Shown here in pieces: positions 43,590-55,534 of a stretch of DNA of 64,000 nucleotides. The notes below the pieces were generated by a model, which was given only the letters and a program-made list of their open reading frames with translations, had not been told where the DNA came from and did not search any database. A program made the translations under genes and the position numbers. This DNA comes from Ectobius pallidus (taxonomy: Eukaryota; Arthropoda; Insecta; Blattodea; Ectobiidae). Numbering within the stretch: the first letter of the stretch is position 1; each line of letters starts with the position of its first letter. The stretch is taken from positions 156,473,269-156,537,268 of the forward strand of contig CAXKWD010000007.1 of the NCBI GenBank assembly GCA_964059195.1, written 5' to 3'.

Positions 43590-43898
43590 AACTAAACTAA
43601 ACTCCGTGGCGCTACATCCCTGAAGCGACTTGGCCTACTACCCGACCACTGCGTCATCTATCATAGGCATATGGCAGGATTGGGAGCATGTGGTCAGCAT
43701 GCCGACATCCACGGCCGTTAATGGTGGTTTCCATACCGAAGCCGCTACTTCTCTATCAAGTAACTCCTCAGTTTGAATCACGAGGCTGAGTACACCCCGT
43801 TCCAGACCTCCCTACCTTAGAAAAATCCAAGGAGGTACCGGGGATCGAACCCGGGCCGACGGATCTGTGACTCTAACCACCAGACCACGCCGGCGGTC
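43590..43898 (-). mobile_element. SINE family C, copy with tRNA-like head
   Basis: Minus strand begins GACCGCCGGCGTGGTCTGGT (box A-like) and continues to box B GGGTTCGATCCCCGG, then the body with GGTCTGGAACGGGGTGTACT and GTGGATGTCGGCATGCTGAC, ending GGATGTAGCGCCACGGAGTT. tRNA-derived SINE in peroxidase intron 7. Confidence 0.8.
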
Positions 43899-43958
43899 AA
43901 AATCTTTGAGTAGGCTTATGCTAAAAAGTATTTCTAGTGACTTATAACTTTGTCTTAC

Positions 43959-44180
43959 CGGAGGCGAAGCAGTATCTTCCTTTTGCGTTTTCCTGAGCTT
44001 GATTGCATCCATCGGTTTGGTCTGAAGAATAAGGAAGCAGAGATCGTCCATCTGGAGTCACGGACATGCGCAGTTTTCCCCCTTCCATGCTGCGCAGCTC
44101 CTTAGTGAGGTTAGGATTCGGACCATAAACCATAGAGCCATCCAGAAATGCACTTGCTTGATTAAGTTGCTCTCTATGGC
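43959..44180 (-). CDS. Peroxidase exon 7: calcium-loop region
   Basis: Acceptor CTCTCCTTAG, donor CTCCG|GTAAGA. Encodes HREQLNQASAFLDGSMVYGP, the conserved REQLNQ-x-(S/T)-A-F-L-D-G-S-x-V-Y-G block, then SLLPYSSDQTDGCNQ and GRYCFASG. A SINE lies directly downstream in the intron (43590-43898). Confidence 0.95.
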
Positions 44181-44264
44181 CTAAGGAGAGGAAAAACATA
44201 ATTAGAGCCGTATTATAAACTCAGGAGAGACTTAGCCAGATTTTTATTTTGAGGAGGATCCTGA

Positions 44265-44500
44265 TAAGAGATCAATCCTGAACGCAGTTCTTCGTAGAAA
44301 AGCAAACTGGAGAGCTCACATCTTAAGAATAAATTGTGTTCTGGATAGTGTTATTAAAAGAAAGTTAGAGGGAACTCCAGTTCTTGAGGGAAATGAATCC
44401 AGCCGCTACATTTTTTAAAGAAAAATCTTTACTGAAAGAAGAAGCCAACGGTAGGAGGAGATGGAAAGCGAAATTTGCCCATGAGCAGAACACTAATAAA
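44265..44500 (+). pseudogene. Non-LTR retrotransposon fragment
   Basis: The plus strand reads NAVLRRKANWRAHILRINC then VIKRKLEG before frame breaks. This resembles the 'R-x-x-x-W-x-G-H-I-L-R-x-N-C' end region of insect non-LTR reverse transcriptases. Only a degraded tail is present. Confidence 0.5.
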
Positions 44501-44529
44501 TAATAATAAAAAATAAAAATAAAATAATA

Positions 44530-44990
44530 ATAATAATAATAATATTAAGGAAAATCCTAGGCCCTAAGTTCCATAACAACAAACTAATCCATATCAGAAA
44601 CGAAACACTCTACCAAAAGACTGAAAAACTCTCGGACTCAATGAGGAAAAGAAGAATTGATTTTTATGGACACATCCTCAGAATGGACCCAAATAGACTG
44701 ACCAAAAAAATCTTTGAATATTTTCGCAACAAAAAGACCAAACCAAATTGGTTTAAGGAAACGGAGAAGGACTTAAAAGAACTCAAAATCACAGAAAAAA
44801 TGCTCATAGATAAAACTGCAAAAAAAACCAAAGTCAAGAAAGTGAGGTTCTAAGTCAAAATCAAAACCAAACGAATGATTCAGATCAGTGAAGACGAGAG
44901 AAAAGCAAGATCAGAAAGAATGAAGCAATACTGGGCTAAAATTAAAACACAAAACATTAAGAAGTGATTGATTCAACGTACCCCAAAGTT
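44530..44990 (+). pseudogene. Non-LTR retrotransposon 3' end (C-terminal coding remnant)
   Basis: Contains ILRKILGPKFHNNKL, then MRKRRIDFYGHILRMDPNRL and NWFKETEKDLKEL, the typical C-terminal end of endonuclease/reverse transcriptase proteins of insect non-LTR elements. The polymerase core is missing (5' truncation), and the element runs into an AAT tail at 45004-45066, a plausible 3' tail. Confidence 0.75.
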
Positions 44991-45002
44991 GGGTGAAACG
45001 GA

Positions 45003-45003
<1 letters not shown>

Positions 45004-45059
<56 letters not shown>

Positions 45060-45066
45060 TAATAAA
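45004..45066. repeat. (AAT)n tract, probable 3' tail of a non-LTR element
   Basis: About 18 AAT units with one GAT variant, directly after the non-LTR coding remnant. Confidence 0.9.
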
Positions 45067-45904
45067 TAGATGACTATTGTTTCCGGTCCAAGTGTACGCG
45101 TTAGCTACTATTAAATAGCTAAGTGTATTTTCTCGAAAATGTTTGAAAATTGTTCCCATGCCGGACTAGTACCTTTGTTCATTGATAATTCAAACTCTCC
45201 ACATTTTAGTTTCTCCTCGGCTTCCTTCAGGGTAAAATTCTCCATTCCCCTTTTGCTTGCAATCTAAATACATCTGAAGTTCCTCAACTACTTAACTGCA
45301 CGACTTACCAGTGCACTGATATACCCAGTTTCATATTCTTTCCGCCAGGCCTTGCAGTTTCTTTAGGCCCCGTGAAACCCACCAGGTTATGAAGAGCTTG
45401 TGACTCATAGCGACAGTATTTCACATCATCGTTTTTTTTTTTTTTTACTGGATGTGGGAGTCGGGAGAAAAACACTACATTCTCTTGGGAATTCCAAGGA
45501 ATTTTTCTCCTGAAGACGAAACGTTCCTTAATATTTAACCACGTCACAAATGTGTCATGTATTGCACATTCCGAGCTAAAAATTTAGTACGAACTGAAAA
45601 TAAATCCTAGAATTTATAACAAAAAATAACTTATTTTGAACTTTAGAGGAAAAAACAAGCAAAGAGGCAACGTTAGACTCTAACGTAAAAATAGGCTGTT
45701 TTAGGTCCTATAAAAGTATCAGTTTTAGGCATATGAAACATGCATATACAAATTTTCGTCCATATGTCACTTAAGGATTAAAATAGGTTTTTACCTAAAA
45801 TCCGAAGTCTAGCTATTACAAATTGTTTCATCATGTAGCTACTATTGGCGATACTAGCGTGAGAGTCACAAGTGACCCAGTGACGCGGCCCAGTGTGAAC
45901 CTAC

Positions 45905-46231
45905 CCAGGGTGCACATTGGCGCAGGCGCACTGCGCACGAACTCCATGCAAGTCAAGTTGAATTGGTGGAAATACGGGTCTCCTGAATCTAGCATCACAG
46001 GAAAGCATTCTGGATGATTAGCTGGTGCTTGGCAACAAGAAATGGCGCCTCCGTCGTGGGCCACGTTGAGCGCCGTAGCCGTGATATCGTGGTCGATGAA
46101 TTGTCCCCATACAGCCAGCATGACTGTGAAGTTTGGATCTCCGCGGTACATCGGACGATGGACAGTGACGCTTACATCACGTGCAGAAGGAAGATGGCTG
46201 CCGTCCGTCGCTGCTCGCGGTGCTGATACTC
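45905..46231 (-). CDS. Peroxidase exon 6: distal haem site
   Basis: Acceptor TCTCTTGCAG, donor CTGG|GTAGGT. Contains MLAVWGQFIDHDITATAL with the distal His and the Asp that forms an ester with haem and starts the calcium site, then paired Cys (SCCQAPANHPECF) and APAPMCTLG. Joins the HREQLNQ start of exon 7 exactly. Confidence 0.95.
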
Positions 46232-46329
46232 CTGCAAGAGAAATTGCATTTTTACGAGTTTTTGTTATGAGAAAATGACCATGAACCAAAATTAATCCCA
46301 AGATATAAAGTGGAATCTATAAACGACTG

Positions 46330-46920
46330 GCACGTATTTTGACTATTCCACTCATACGCCGCGTGTTTGATATTGCCCAATAACGTTTAGCAATTCCTCG
46401 AATATAGACCAATTTTATAAAATGCTTGCTATTAATATGAGGATGCTATTTTATCTGATAAAATGTCAGCTCGTTGCTGGACAAGTAAGGCATCAACGTG
46501 CAGTGATTAATACGTCACATGCTGCCAGTTGAACACAATAAAAACACATATTATGCAACATACATGTTTGGAAATTGAAATAATATAAATGTGCATTGAT
46601 TAAGAACACAATTTCAATTCGGTGCAAGCCAGTTATTCTGTCCTGCTGTTAGCTTACCTGAATTAAGTTAACTATGTCTTATATGCACCATTGGTAGCAC
46701 TGGTCACAACATGGTAACTCGATGATTCATAGTATTCCATGACCTCGCAGCAGTTAGTTTTGTTTTTATATAACAAAGTAAGAAAGTAATTATTATTTTT
46801 TTCATTGAATAGTCTTAATAAATCCAACTCGAGTTTACGAGATTCATCAGACAAACTCGCTGCTCTGCGCAGTCGCGAATCTATCGATAAACTCGTAAAC
46901 TCTCGTAGGATTTCCTATGA
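46330..46920. repeat. Repeat family R, uninterrupted copy
   Basis: Matches 51610-52190 (TTCCACTCATACGCCGCG, CAATAACGTTTA, GTGATTAATACGTCACAT) and the flanks of the H2 insertion at 26570-27780. It reaches to within about 20 bases of peroxidase exon 5. Confidence 0.7.
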
Positions 46921-46938
46921 AAAACAGTTGTTTCGTAC

Positions 46939-47162
46939 CATCAGCATAATCTGGAGGCAAAGTTCTTCTGAAAGGGCGCATTGCTACACCCCACTTGTAT
47001 GGATGGAGAGGGTGGTTGCAGGATCCATCTGCAGTTCTGTATGGTGTTTGTGGACAAGGAGTGGCTGCTTCATCAGTGCATGCTTCTTCAGGCATCCAGT
47101 CTGCTTCCACTGAAGGCCCACGGCCCACTGGCCCATCGGTGCCATTTCGCCTCCCCATTCCC
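46939..47162 (-). CDS. Peroxidase exon 5: start of catalytic domain
   Basis: Acceptor TTGTTTAG, donor GATG|GTACGA. Encodes a Gly/Arg-rich piece, a Cys-containing stretch and the family signature YRTADGSCNHPLHPYKWG then PFRRTLPPDYADG, the hallmark N-terminal entry into animal haem peroxidases. Confidence 0.9.
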
Positions 47163-47199
47163 CTAAACAATTATTAATTACATCAGTGAATTTGATTTT

Positions 47200-47620
47200 T
47201 ACAGTATGTAAGAATAGTATATTGCGATACAAGTGCCGTAAGCGGTGCATACGGAACGAGTACTGCATGCTATTTCTTGCACTATGATTATTATATCAAT
47301 TTAATTATATTAATTGAGATATTAGCTGAAAATATTATGTATAGGCCTATACATTAATTTAGATAGATGTTATATTTCAGAAAGTGATTCGCATGTGTTG
47401 GTTATTATGGGGACTGAATATTTGTCCTGTTAAAGCCGCCACAAACTGGGGGGCCTTGGTTCCGGCCTTCGATAAAGGCTTGTATTATGATGGTGTTACT
47501 TACGGCACGTGTGCTTCTTGTAGTTTTTACAGCACTGAGATTTCTTTTGTTTTCATAGCAACTAGATTGCGTGTGGGAATGTCAAGTTACGATCCACGGC
47601 AACAATATTCGTAAGTACCA
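47200..47620. repeat. Repeat family V, plus copy
   Basis: Contains TATTGCGATACAAGTGCCGT, AAAGTGATTCGCATGTGTTG, GATAAAGGCTTGTATTATGA and GTGTGGGAATGTCAAGTTAC. All recur reversed at 62490-62945. Unknown class. Confidence 0.65.
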
Positions 47621-48013
47621 CTAATTAGTTACGTTGCCCAAGAAAAAAATTTATTTTACCCTTTAATGTATGAGACTCAATTTCTTCACACAATATACAA
47701 ACTCATGTCGGACTGCAAGGAAAACAGTTAACACAATGATTAGACTCATAGTTCATTTCTTGTGCCCTTACATGTCCATTTTAAACGTTCTTTCGAGTTA
47801 TTTTCCGTTATTTTATTACAGACTTAAGGTAAGCCATTATACAGTGTGTTTCACGCACGAGTTGGCCAATCGTGCGGGTTTCTGCTTCGGGGCGGCCACA
47901 GCTCTAACTCCCGAGCGATCGGGTGAAATATCTACGCAAATAAAACCGCTAACCGTGCAATGATTCAGGTTCTCACAATTACAGTTAAAATTACAATGAA
48001 AATAACCACGTAC

Positions 48014-48043
48014 CTCATCACAAGAGATGTTGGATATGTCCTC
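48014..48043 (-). CDS. Possible peroxidase microexon 4
   Basis: Thirty bases (27 if the next AG is used) between AG and a good donor GATGAG|GTACGT. The phase fits exons 3 and 5, which are also compatible with each other directly, so this exon could be optional or absent. The fitting frame reads RTYPTSLVMR. The other open frame (EEDISNISCDE) looks more protein-like but does not fit the phase of exon 5. Confidence 0.35.
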
Positions 48044-48371
48044 CTCTTGCATACATACTACAGTGGCAGCTTTTCAGGAAATTTTCTTTCACGCGCATAA
48101 GTTCAGCTTCCGAAGTAGAGTTAATTTCTCTTGTGATATTGTCTTAAAGTTCTCCTAATGAATTTTTGACCTCTACACGGCTAGGTCGCAGAATAATCTG
48201 TATCAGTACACCGATAATAGAAACAATTGACAGCCAATAGTTCCATGGCCTATCCTGCTGTATAGATAGCCTACACATCCCGAACTCCTGATAGCCTATG
48301 GCCTTGCAGCTAAATGGAGTTTAAACACAGCTGAATTAAACAAAAAAGTAAATCGGGTCTACTTGCCATAC

Positions 48372-48609
48372 CTTTTGGCAAGATGTCTTGTAGCGACGTC
48401 CATCACGAATCCCGATCTGGATAGTCGAGTGGCCTCTGGTCCTGTTTTCACTGCCATCTGATGTCTGTAGGAAGGCGTGTCCTGCTGTAGGCGAGGTCCT
48501 GTGACCTCTGTTTTGTCACGGGCTGTGAGTTCCTTTTGACCTTCTTGGAGGGCCTCCTCCATGTCCTCTGCTGAGGGCATTTCTCCTTCCCAAGTTATGT
48601 TTTCTGGAT
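48372..48609 (-). CDS. Peroxidase exon 3: pro-region
   Basis: Acceptor TTTCTGGCAG, donor AAAAG|GTATGG. Encodes DPENITWEGEMPSAEDMEEA... through PSYRHQMAVKTGPEATRLSR to ATRHLAKR. The 'S-x-x-Y-R-H-Q ... A-T-R-x-L-A-K' pattern is common just ahead of the catalytic domain in insect peroxidases. Confidence 0.85.
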
Positions 48610-48887
48610 CTGCCAGAAAGGGGTAAAAATGTTTTCAATAATTTCGAACATAAGTGGCTAAAACTCCGTCTTGATTAACATTTCGATAGTGCTAGAACAC
48701 GGAATAATCTTGAAGTCAAGATGTAGAATGGATGTTCATTAATAATTTGCCAGCATTTTGTAAGAACCAGTATTTTGCATTTTGTAACTTCACAATTTGC
48801 CTGCGACATATGCACCACTATGCGTGCGTATTTTTTTATCTATCTTCTTTCCTACTTCAGACATTAAGGAGGCCTTGTATTTCTTAC

Positions 48888-49033
48888 CTGCCAATGGAAA
48901 CTGTAGTGTCAAGAGAGATATCAAAGCATCCTCTCCTGTACTGTTATCAGGTGTTGTACCGTTTCCAGGGGGTTCTATGTCGCTGTTCACTGAGTAGGCC
49001 ACGGCAATCACTATTGCTAGGACGAAGCATGAA
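48888..49033 (-). CDS. Peroxidase exon 2: membrane anchor and N-glycosylated spacer
   Basis: Acceptor TGTGTTTCAG, donor GCAG|GTAAGA. Encodes SCFVLAIVIAVAYSV, the rest of the transmembrane helix, then a Gly/Thr/Asn-rich spacer with N-G-T and N-S-T sites and LISLLTLQFPLA. No catalytic residues. Confidence 0.8.
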
Positions 49034-49177
49034 CTGAAACACACATACCTTGATTCCTTCAAGTCTCTGTATTCGAAATACAATTTGAAAAAAATATTCT
49101 AGGCCAGGGCCCTGTTTGATAGAGCTTTTACACTGATACTATTAGCAAATACATAATAATATTATTTAATAGTACTA

Positions 49178-49640
49178 GCTTCCTGTTTCATAAGAATACT
49201 CGCTTCGTTCATTGCGGGCTCCGCCCCCAAACCCCCGCTGAGGTTCTTGGGAAAGGTTTTTTTTATATATTTTTTTAAAGATCTATGGGAGATAGAGTGC
49301 GTGTATTTAGTCTGCTGTATTGGCAGAGCCCTATGTGAACTCTGTTTTATAATACCATTGCCATGGAAACCGAGCCCTAGGGCTATAAATTAAAAAAAAA
49401 AATCTTTTTGGAATTTTCCTGTGGTTTACAGCCTAAAAGCTATATGTGTACCTAATTTCAAGTTTCTAGCTCATCTGGAAGTGGGCAAACATTGTCAGTG
49501 AGTGAGTGAGTGAGTGAGTGAGTGAGTGAGTGAGTGAGTGAGTGAGTGAGTGAGTGAGTGAGTGAGTGAGTGAGTCAGTCAGTCAGTCAGTCAGTCAGTC
49601 AGTCAGCCAGTCTACCATGTGGCTTTATATTATAGGGATT
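49178..49640. repeat. Dispersed repeat ending in (GAGT)n(CAGT)n
   Basis: Begins near TTCCTGTTTCATAAGAATAC, carries GCGGGCTCCGCCCCCAAACC, and ends in about 20 GAGT units followed by about eight CAGT units (49498-49612). The abrupt one-base change of repeat unit suggests two expansion phases. Confidence 0.7.
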
Positions 49641-49969
49641 AGCTTATACTGTATTATTAACTTAGGCTACTTATGAATTTCATAACAATATCAGCTAATA
49701 TTATTAACTTACTTAGGAATTCATGACTCTAAGTTACTAATAAGTGTTACTAATATAGACTGCAAAGGTAATATAATTTGCTCATAATATTAGGTGCTTT
49801 TCTCTGAGTGCATTTGGACTAAGATTTTGAGATTAGATTTTAATAGGCCTACGTAAGGCTACCTCTATCTTGAATAAGTGCTTGATAGGTTTGTTGTTTT
49901 CTCAGAGCTATTTACTATGGTTACTATGTCCCAATCCACAAAAAAGCTGTATATCAAAAAGCAAAGAGA

Positions 49970-51150
49970 AAATAAAATCAGGTAAACTGATGTAACAAAG
50001 TGCCAGTATGTTTTTGTTTAATTAGTTATGACTGCAATTATGATATGCAGAATATGTTTTTTTTTTAAACTGATTTCCAAGTTAAGCTCCAGATTTATTC
50101 ATTAAGCAGGGCTTACGGAAGAAGAAAGGTCTACCATCTCGGCCACCTGGGTCATTTTAACGGTCTAGTTGGATAAGCGCATGTCAATTAATATGTTTTT
50201 TGTCATAGCTACCTGTATTTTAATTTCCAAGGCCTTATAAGATCACAGTAAAACAATAGGCTATGTTGTCAAGATAACTGATTTTCATTTTTTTTTATAA
50301 ATTCTTTCGAATACGTATATTACCATAAAATAGGCTCTAAATTGAGCATTACTCCGAAACAGGTCAATCGATTTTATCCATTATGAATAGACGTCTTCCC
50401 ATGGACATTATAAATGTGTATACCAAGTTTCATAAAAATCCGGTAAAGCGTATTTGAGTTACCGCGTCTTTAAAATATTCACTAAATTGGGTTTTACTCC
50501 GGTACCGGTCTACCGATTTGGTCCAATATCAGTAGACGTCTTTCCACGTACATTATAAATGGGTACACAAAATTTCAGGAAAATCCAATAAAGCATATTT
50601 GAGTTATCGCGACTTCTTATATATTAACATAAAAACACTAAATTGGGCATTATTCCGGTACTGGCCAACCGATTTGGTCCAATATCAATAAACGTCTTCC
50701 CATGGACATTATAAATGCGTATACAAAGTTTCATTAATATCCGATAAAGCGTATTTGAGTTATTGCGCCTTTAAAGTAGACACTAAATTGGGTTTTACTC
50801 CGGTACCGGTCAACAGATTAGGTTCAAATTCAATAGGGCACTTCTCATGGACGTCATAAATGGGTATACCAAGTTTCATGGAAATCCGATACAGCGTGTT
50901 TGAGTGATGTAATCTATTAAAATAGGCACTAAATTGGGCATTACTCCGGTACCGGTGAACCGATTGGTTCAATATCAATAGGGTTCTTCCCATGGACATT
51001 ATAAATGTGTTTTCCAAGTTTCATGAAAATCCGAACAAGCGTATTTGAGTTATGGTGCGTACAGACACACGGACAGACGGACAGACAGACGGACAGACAT
51101 TTTTTCGTCCACCATACAATCTCATAAAGTACCATACTGGCACTTAATAA
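49970..51150. repeat. Repeat family U, third array
   Basis: At least four units like those at 3000-4770, including the leader AATCAGGTAAACTGATGTAA and the terminal GACAGACGGACAGACAT with CATACTGGCACTTAATAA. It also has the tRNA-like remnant CTCGGCCACCTGGG near 50140. Confidence 0.7.
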
Positions 51151-51609
51151 GCATTCTATCTGAAGCCAATAGATGAAAATAGATGCCATATATGTGAATA
51201 ATGAGATTTATTACATTTCTGGGTGTATATGTAGGCCGTGCTGCTTTGATGTAGTACAGAAAAGAAGAATAAGAGGGAACAAAACACAAACAACAATCCA
51301 GACATAACCTCCAAAATCAATCAGCTGACTAATGAACTAATATTAGTGAAAAGATTTTATGAGTAGTGAACATTTCTCTATGAAACAAGATCCTGTTAAC
51401 TAATAAATGAGTTCTAATATTATTAACTAATATTATAAGCAAGTTCTATGAAAGAGGACCAGGACATGAAATTTCAAGTCTGAAAGCAGTAGTTAAACCA
51501 ATGATTTAGTCGCAATTATTGTTACATATATTATAACAGTATAGCCCCACTTCCTTACTTGTTCTTTATATGAAATATTATAGTGTATATCACTTTTAAG
51601 AATGTAAAA

Positions 51610-52190
51610 TTAAATAGACTATTCCACTCATACGCCGCGTATTTGATATTGGCCAATAACGTTTATCAATTCCTCGGATATAGACCAATCGCGATCGCTT
51701 ATCTTCTAAAATGCTTGCTATTTATATGAGGATTCTTTTTTATCTGTTAAAATAGCCAGCTCGTTACTGGACAGGTAATACATCAACGTGCGGTGATTAA
51801 TACGTCACATTCTGCCATTAAGCAGCACGAAAACAGATTATTTTATACAACATAACTTGTTTGGAAATTGAAATAATATAAATGTCCATTGATTAAAAAC
51901 ACAATTTTGTTTCGGTGCAAGCCAGTTCGTGTGCTTTTATAGCGTTTTGATGTAAGCAACTACCACGACGCCCTCCATCTGGTAGCATTGGGAATTTTAT
52001 TCGGATCGTGGACTTTTCATTCATTTAGTATGCCGTGATATTACGGCTGACAGAATTTTGACAACAAAGTGAGAAAATAATGAATATTCACAAAATTCGT
52101 TACTTTTTTTTTTTCATGAAATAGTCTTAATAAGTTTTACGCGAGATCACAAACTCTTGATCTCTCGTGAGATTACCTATGATAAAATTG
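51610..52190. repeat. Repeat family R, copy 3
   Basis: Same blocks as 46330-46920, ending GATCTCTCGTGAGATTACCT. Just downstream of peroxidase exon 1, in intron 1. Confidence 0.7.
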
Positions 52191-52357
52191 TCTTTTAAAA
52201 AGTTGAGTACTGTATTGTATAATCGAAATTTAATTTGCACGGAGATTATAGAAAATTAAAATATGAATATTTTAAAAAAATATATTGGAGCTGTTTATCT
52301 CAATTTGTGTAGCATAACCTCGCTCTCGTTGAAATAGATGAAAGTGTGAGGACTCAC

Positions 52358-52495
52358 AGAACTGTAGCACACACACAGCACTGGAACTGGCGAACTCGCT
52401 GTCTGTACAGTCTGCCCGGGCTGCCGGTGCTGAACACGTACTGGGGGTCATACTGGGGCACCGAGGCGCTCCTTAGGGGCGTCCTCTCCGTCATT
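52358..52495 (-). CDS. Peroxidase exon 1: cytoplasmic head and start of anchor
   Basis: After acceptor CATTTCAG, so a noncoding exon probably lies upstream; ATG at 52494-52492 is the first Met. Encodes MTERTPLRSASVPQYDPQYV... ending CCVCATVL at donor CT|GTGAGT. The basic RLYRQRVRQ stretch before the hydrophobic segment suggests a signal anchor with a cytoplasmic N-terminus. The split Leu codon joins exon 2 in phase. Confidence 0.75.
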
Positions 52496-53182
52496 CTGAA
52501 ATGCAAGAAACCTTGATTTTATTTCGATCCTCAGACCTTTGCTTTGTCTTCAAAAACGCATAATAAAAATCTGTTTATCAAAGCCTTCCGACTATTCTTC
52601 CAAATTATTATTTTCGGAATTTAATGTATTCGGCATAGGCAAAATTTACAAGTAAGTCCTATTAGATTATTTTCATAAACGTCGTGACAATTATATGTCA
52701 GAAGGGCATAATAACCAGATGGCTTATTTAATTATCGTTCATTATATGTTTCGATTAATATTTTCTTGATTTTTAAGAACGGGTTAATTCACTATATCAT
52801 TGATAAACTCAGAGATCTATAGCCCTAGAATAATGCGCGAGACTCAATTTCCAACAGAATATACAAACTCATGCCGGACTGCATAGAAAACAGTTAACAC
52901 AATCATTAGGCCCATAGTTTATTTCTTGTACCTTATTCTGTAATTTCACATGAAATTTAAATTTTTATTGCTATTTATTTTCTATATTTTTACTTCCTCT
53001 TTCCGCATCATAGGTATCATAGGTAGAGGAAGTATTGTGTTCGATTCCGAAATTCGACGTTGATATTGTAATATAAATACACGTTTGAGGTCCTCTGAAT
53101 CCAAAAATGCTATTTTCAGAAACAGACCATTAGGGCAATCAGTCATAGGAGAGAGGTTCCATCTGGTGCTGTGAATTGAACT

Positions 53183-53254
53183 CCGGCTTAGCTCAGTTGA
53201 TAGAGCATTGGCACGAATAGCCAAAGGTCCTGGGTTCAAGTCCCAGTGTCGGAA
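53183..53254 (+). tRNA. tRNA-like sequence (probable pseudogene or SINE head)
   Basis: TCCGGCTTAGCTCAGTTGAT opens it: a good D-arm (GCTC...GAGC), an anticodon stem TTGGC/GCCAA around a 7-base loop ACGAATA, and a T-arm CTGGGTTCAAGTCCCAG. The acceptor arms TCCGGCT/TGTCGGA pair at most positions. The loop would place GAA (Phe) in the anticodon, but position 33 is C, not T, and no CCA is encoded. It lies exactly between modules 1 and 2 of a segmental repeat. Confidence 0.5.
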
Positions 53255-55534
53255 GAATTTTTCTCCTATAATATTCTCATGTAATGTCCAACAGAGACAA
53301 TAATCTGTGGTTCATGAAAGCTTATATTTCTATGTCTGTTTGTGTGCCTGTGAACAGCCTAGCTCGAGAACGAAAAGTCGTATAAAAATAACATTTTGTA
53401 TTTGGGTTAGGTGTCTTTTTTGGATGAGGCACGAAGATCGGCGACAACTCTTTCTTATTTTTAATGCCACTTTATATGAAGAAAATTCCGTTTTTCGCGA
53501 TGTTATTGAAATCGATTCTGAGATTTATTTAAATTTTGTACATGAGGTGCTTATACTAAGAGCTAAAACTTTTATTTGAAACATTTTTTCGTAAAAATTC
53601 TCTGAAGGGTGGATATAAAGCTACCCACTGTTTTTATAACTATATCTTGCCTGGTGAACATTAATGCTTTTCATCACTTTACGCATCTGTTTTCACAAGG
53701 GCACAAAACCTAGATATTATAAGGAGAAAAAAGTAAAAAAGAATAATTTACTGGTTTTATATTCAGAAAACAGAACTTCATAACGCTCTCCTGTAAAATT
53801 TAGTTTTTCTAAGAAAAGTGATTGGAAATCAGCACAAAATTCATCAGTGTATGTAACATTTATGTCTTCCGGTAATACATATTCAGCACGAAAATTTTCA
53901 CTTTCACTTTCACTATCATTTTCACTATCTGATGGAATCAATTCATCCCTTGAGTTGTGCGGCCAGAAGTTTCCTTGTTTTGAATTTTTTTCAAATGTTA
54001 GAAGTTAGTGGCTGCCATACCTGGGAGATTTTATGCTGTAAGTGGAAAAATTGAATCCATAGAGCAAAACTCTCCTAATAAATATTCCATGTCCCCTCTA
54101 TACACACGTAAAATACTTCGGTGTTATTTGTTAACACTCTGTATTTATTAACACTTACACCTTTTTTACATAAATTGCATGAATTGCCTAATTTAAACGA
54201 ATAGGCCGAATTTTGTACTTCCGTATGGGCATAAAGATTCTAAATGAAACGATTAAAACATACCACAGACTCATGAACCTACGCAAATCATGAATAAAAA
54301 GTATAACAATTTATAATTAAAAAAACTAAAATCCCGGTTTCAACAAGCATTTCACGAATAAAGTTCGACGCCGAGATCAACCGTTTGAATTAATGCGTGA
54401 GACTCAATTTCAAACAGAATTTACTAACTCATGCCGGACTGCATAGAAAACAGTTAACACAATGGTTAGGCCCATTGTTTATTTCTTGTGCCTTCTTATG
54501 TAATTTCAGTGAAATTTAAATTTTTATTGCTGTTTATTTTCTGTATTTTTACTTCCTCTTCCTGTATCTTAGATATTATAGGTAGAGGAAGTATCGTGTT
54601 CGATTCCGAAATTCGAAGTTGATATTGTAATATAAATACACGTTTGAGGTCCTCTGAATTCAAAAATTCAAAAATCAGAAACATGTCTGTCTATGTGTCT
54701 GTGAACAGCCTAGCTCGAGAACGAAAAGTCGTATAAAAATAACATTTTGTATTTGGGTTAGGTGTCATTTTTGGATGAGGCACGAAGATCGGCGACAACT
54801 CTTTCTTATTTTTAATGCCACTTTATATGAAGAAAATTCCGTTTTTCGCGATGTTATTGAAAACGGTTCTGAGATTTATTTAAATTTTGTACATGGGGTG
54901 CTTATACTAAGAGCTAAAACTTTTATTTGAAACATTTTTTCGTAAAAATTCTCTGAAGGGTGGATATAAAGCTACCCACTGTTTTTATAACTATATCTTG
55001 CCTGGTGAACATTAATGCTGCATCACTTTATGCATCTTTTTTCACAAGGGCACAAAACCTAGATATTGTAAAGAGAAAAAAGTAAAAAAGAATAATTTCC
55101 TGATTTTATATTCAGAAAACAGAACTTCATAACGCACTCCTGTAAAATTTAATTTTTCTTAATAATGGCCCTATTATTCTCGGTGAACGAATTATATTTA
55201 ATCAACCGTTTAAATTATTGCGCGAGACTCAGTTTCCAACAGAATACCTAGGTACACAAACTCATGCCGGACTGCATAGAAAACAGTTAACACAATCATT
55301 AGACCCATAGTTTATTTCTTGTACCTTATTCTGTAATTTCACATTAAATTTTAATTCTTATTGCTATTTATTTTCTATATTTTTATTTCCTCTTCTTGTA
55401 TCGTAGGTATTATAGGTAGAGGAAGCATCGTGTTCGACTCCGAAATTCGACGTTGATATTGTAATATAAATACACGTTTGAGGTCCTCTGAATTCAAAAA
55501 TTCCAAAATCAGAAACATGTCTGTCTTAGATTAG

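Noticed and set aside
47384..47614. Plus-strand frame MIRMCWLLWGLNIC... as a small gene
   Set aside because: It lies in repeat family V, and the copy at 62.5-62.9 kb does not keep the frame.
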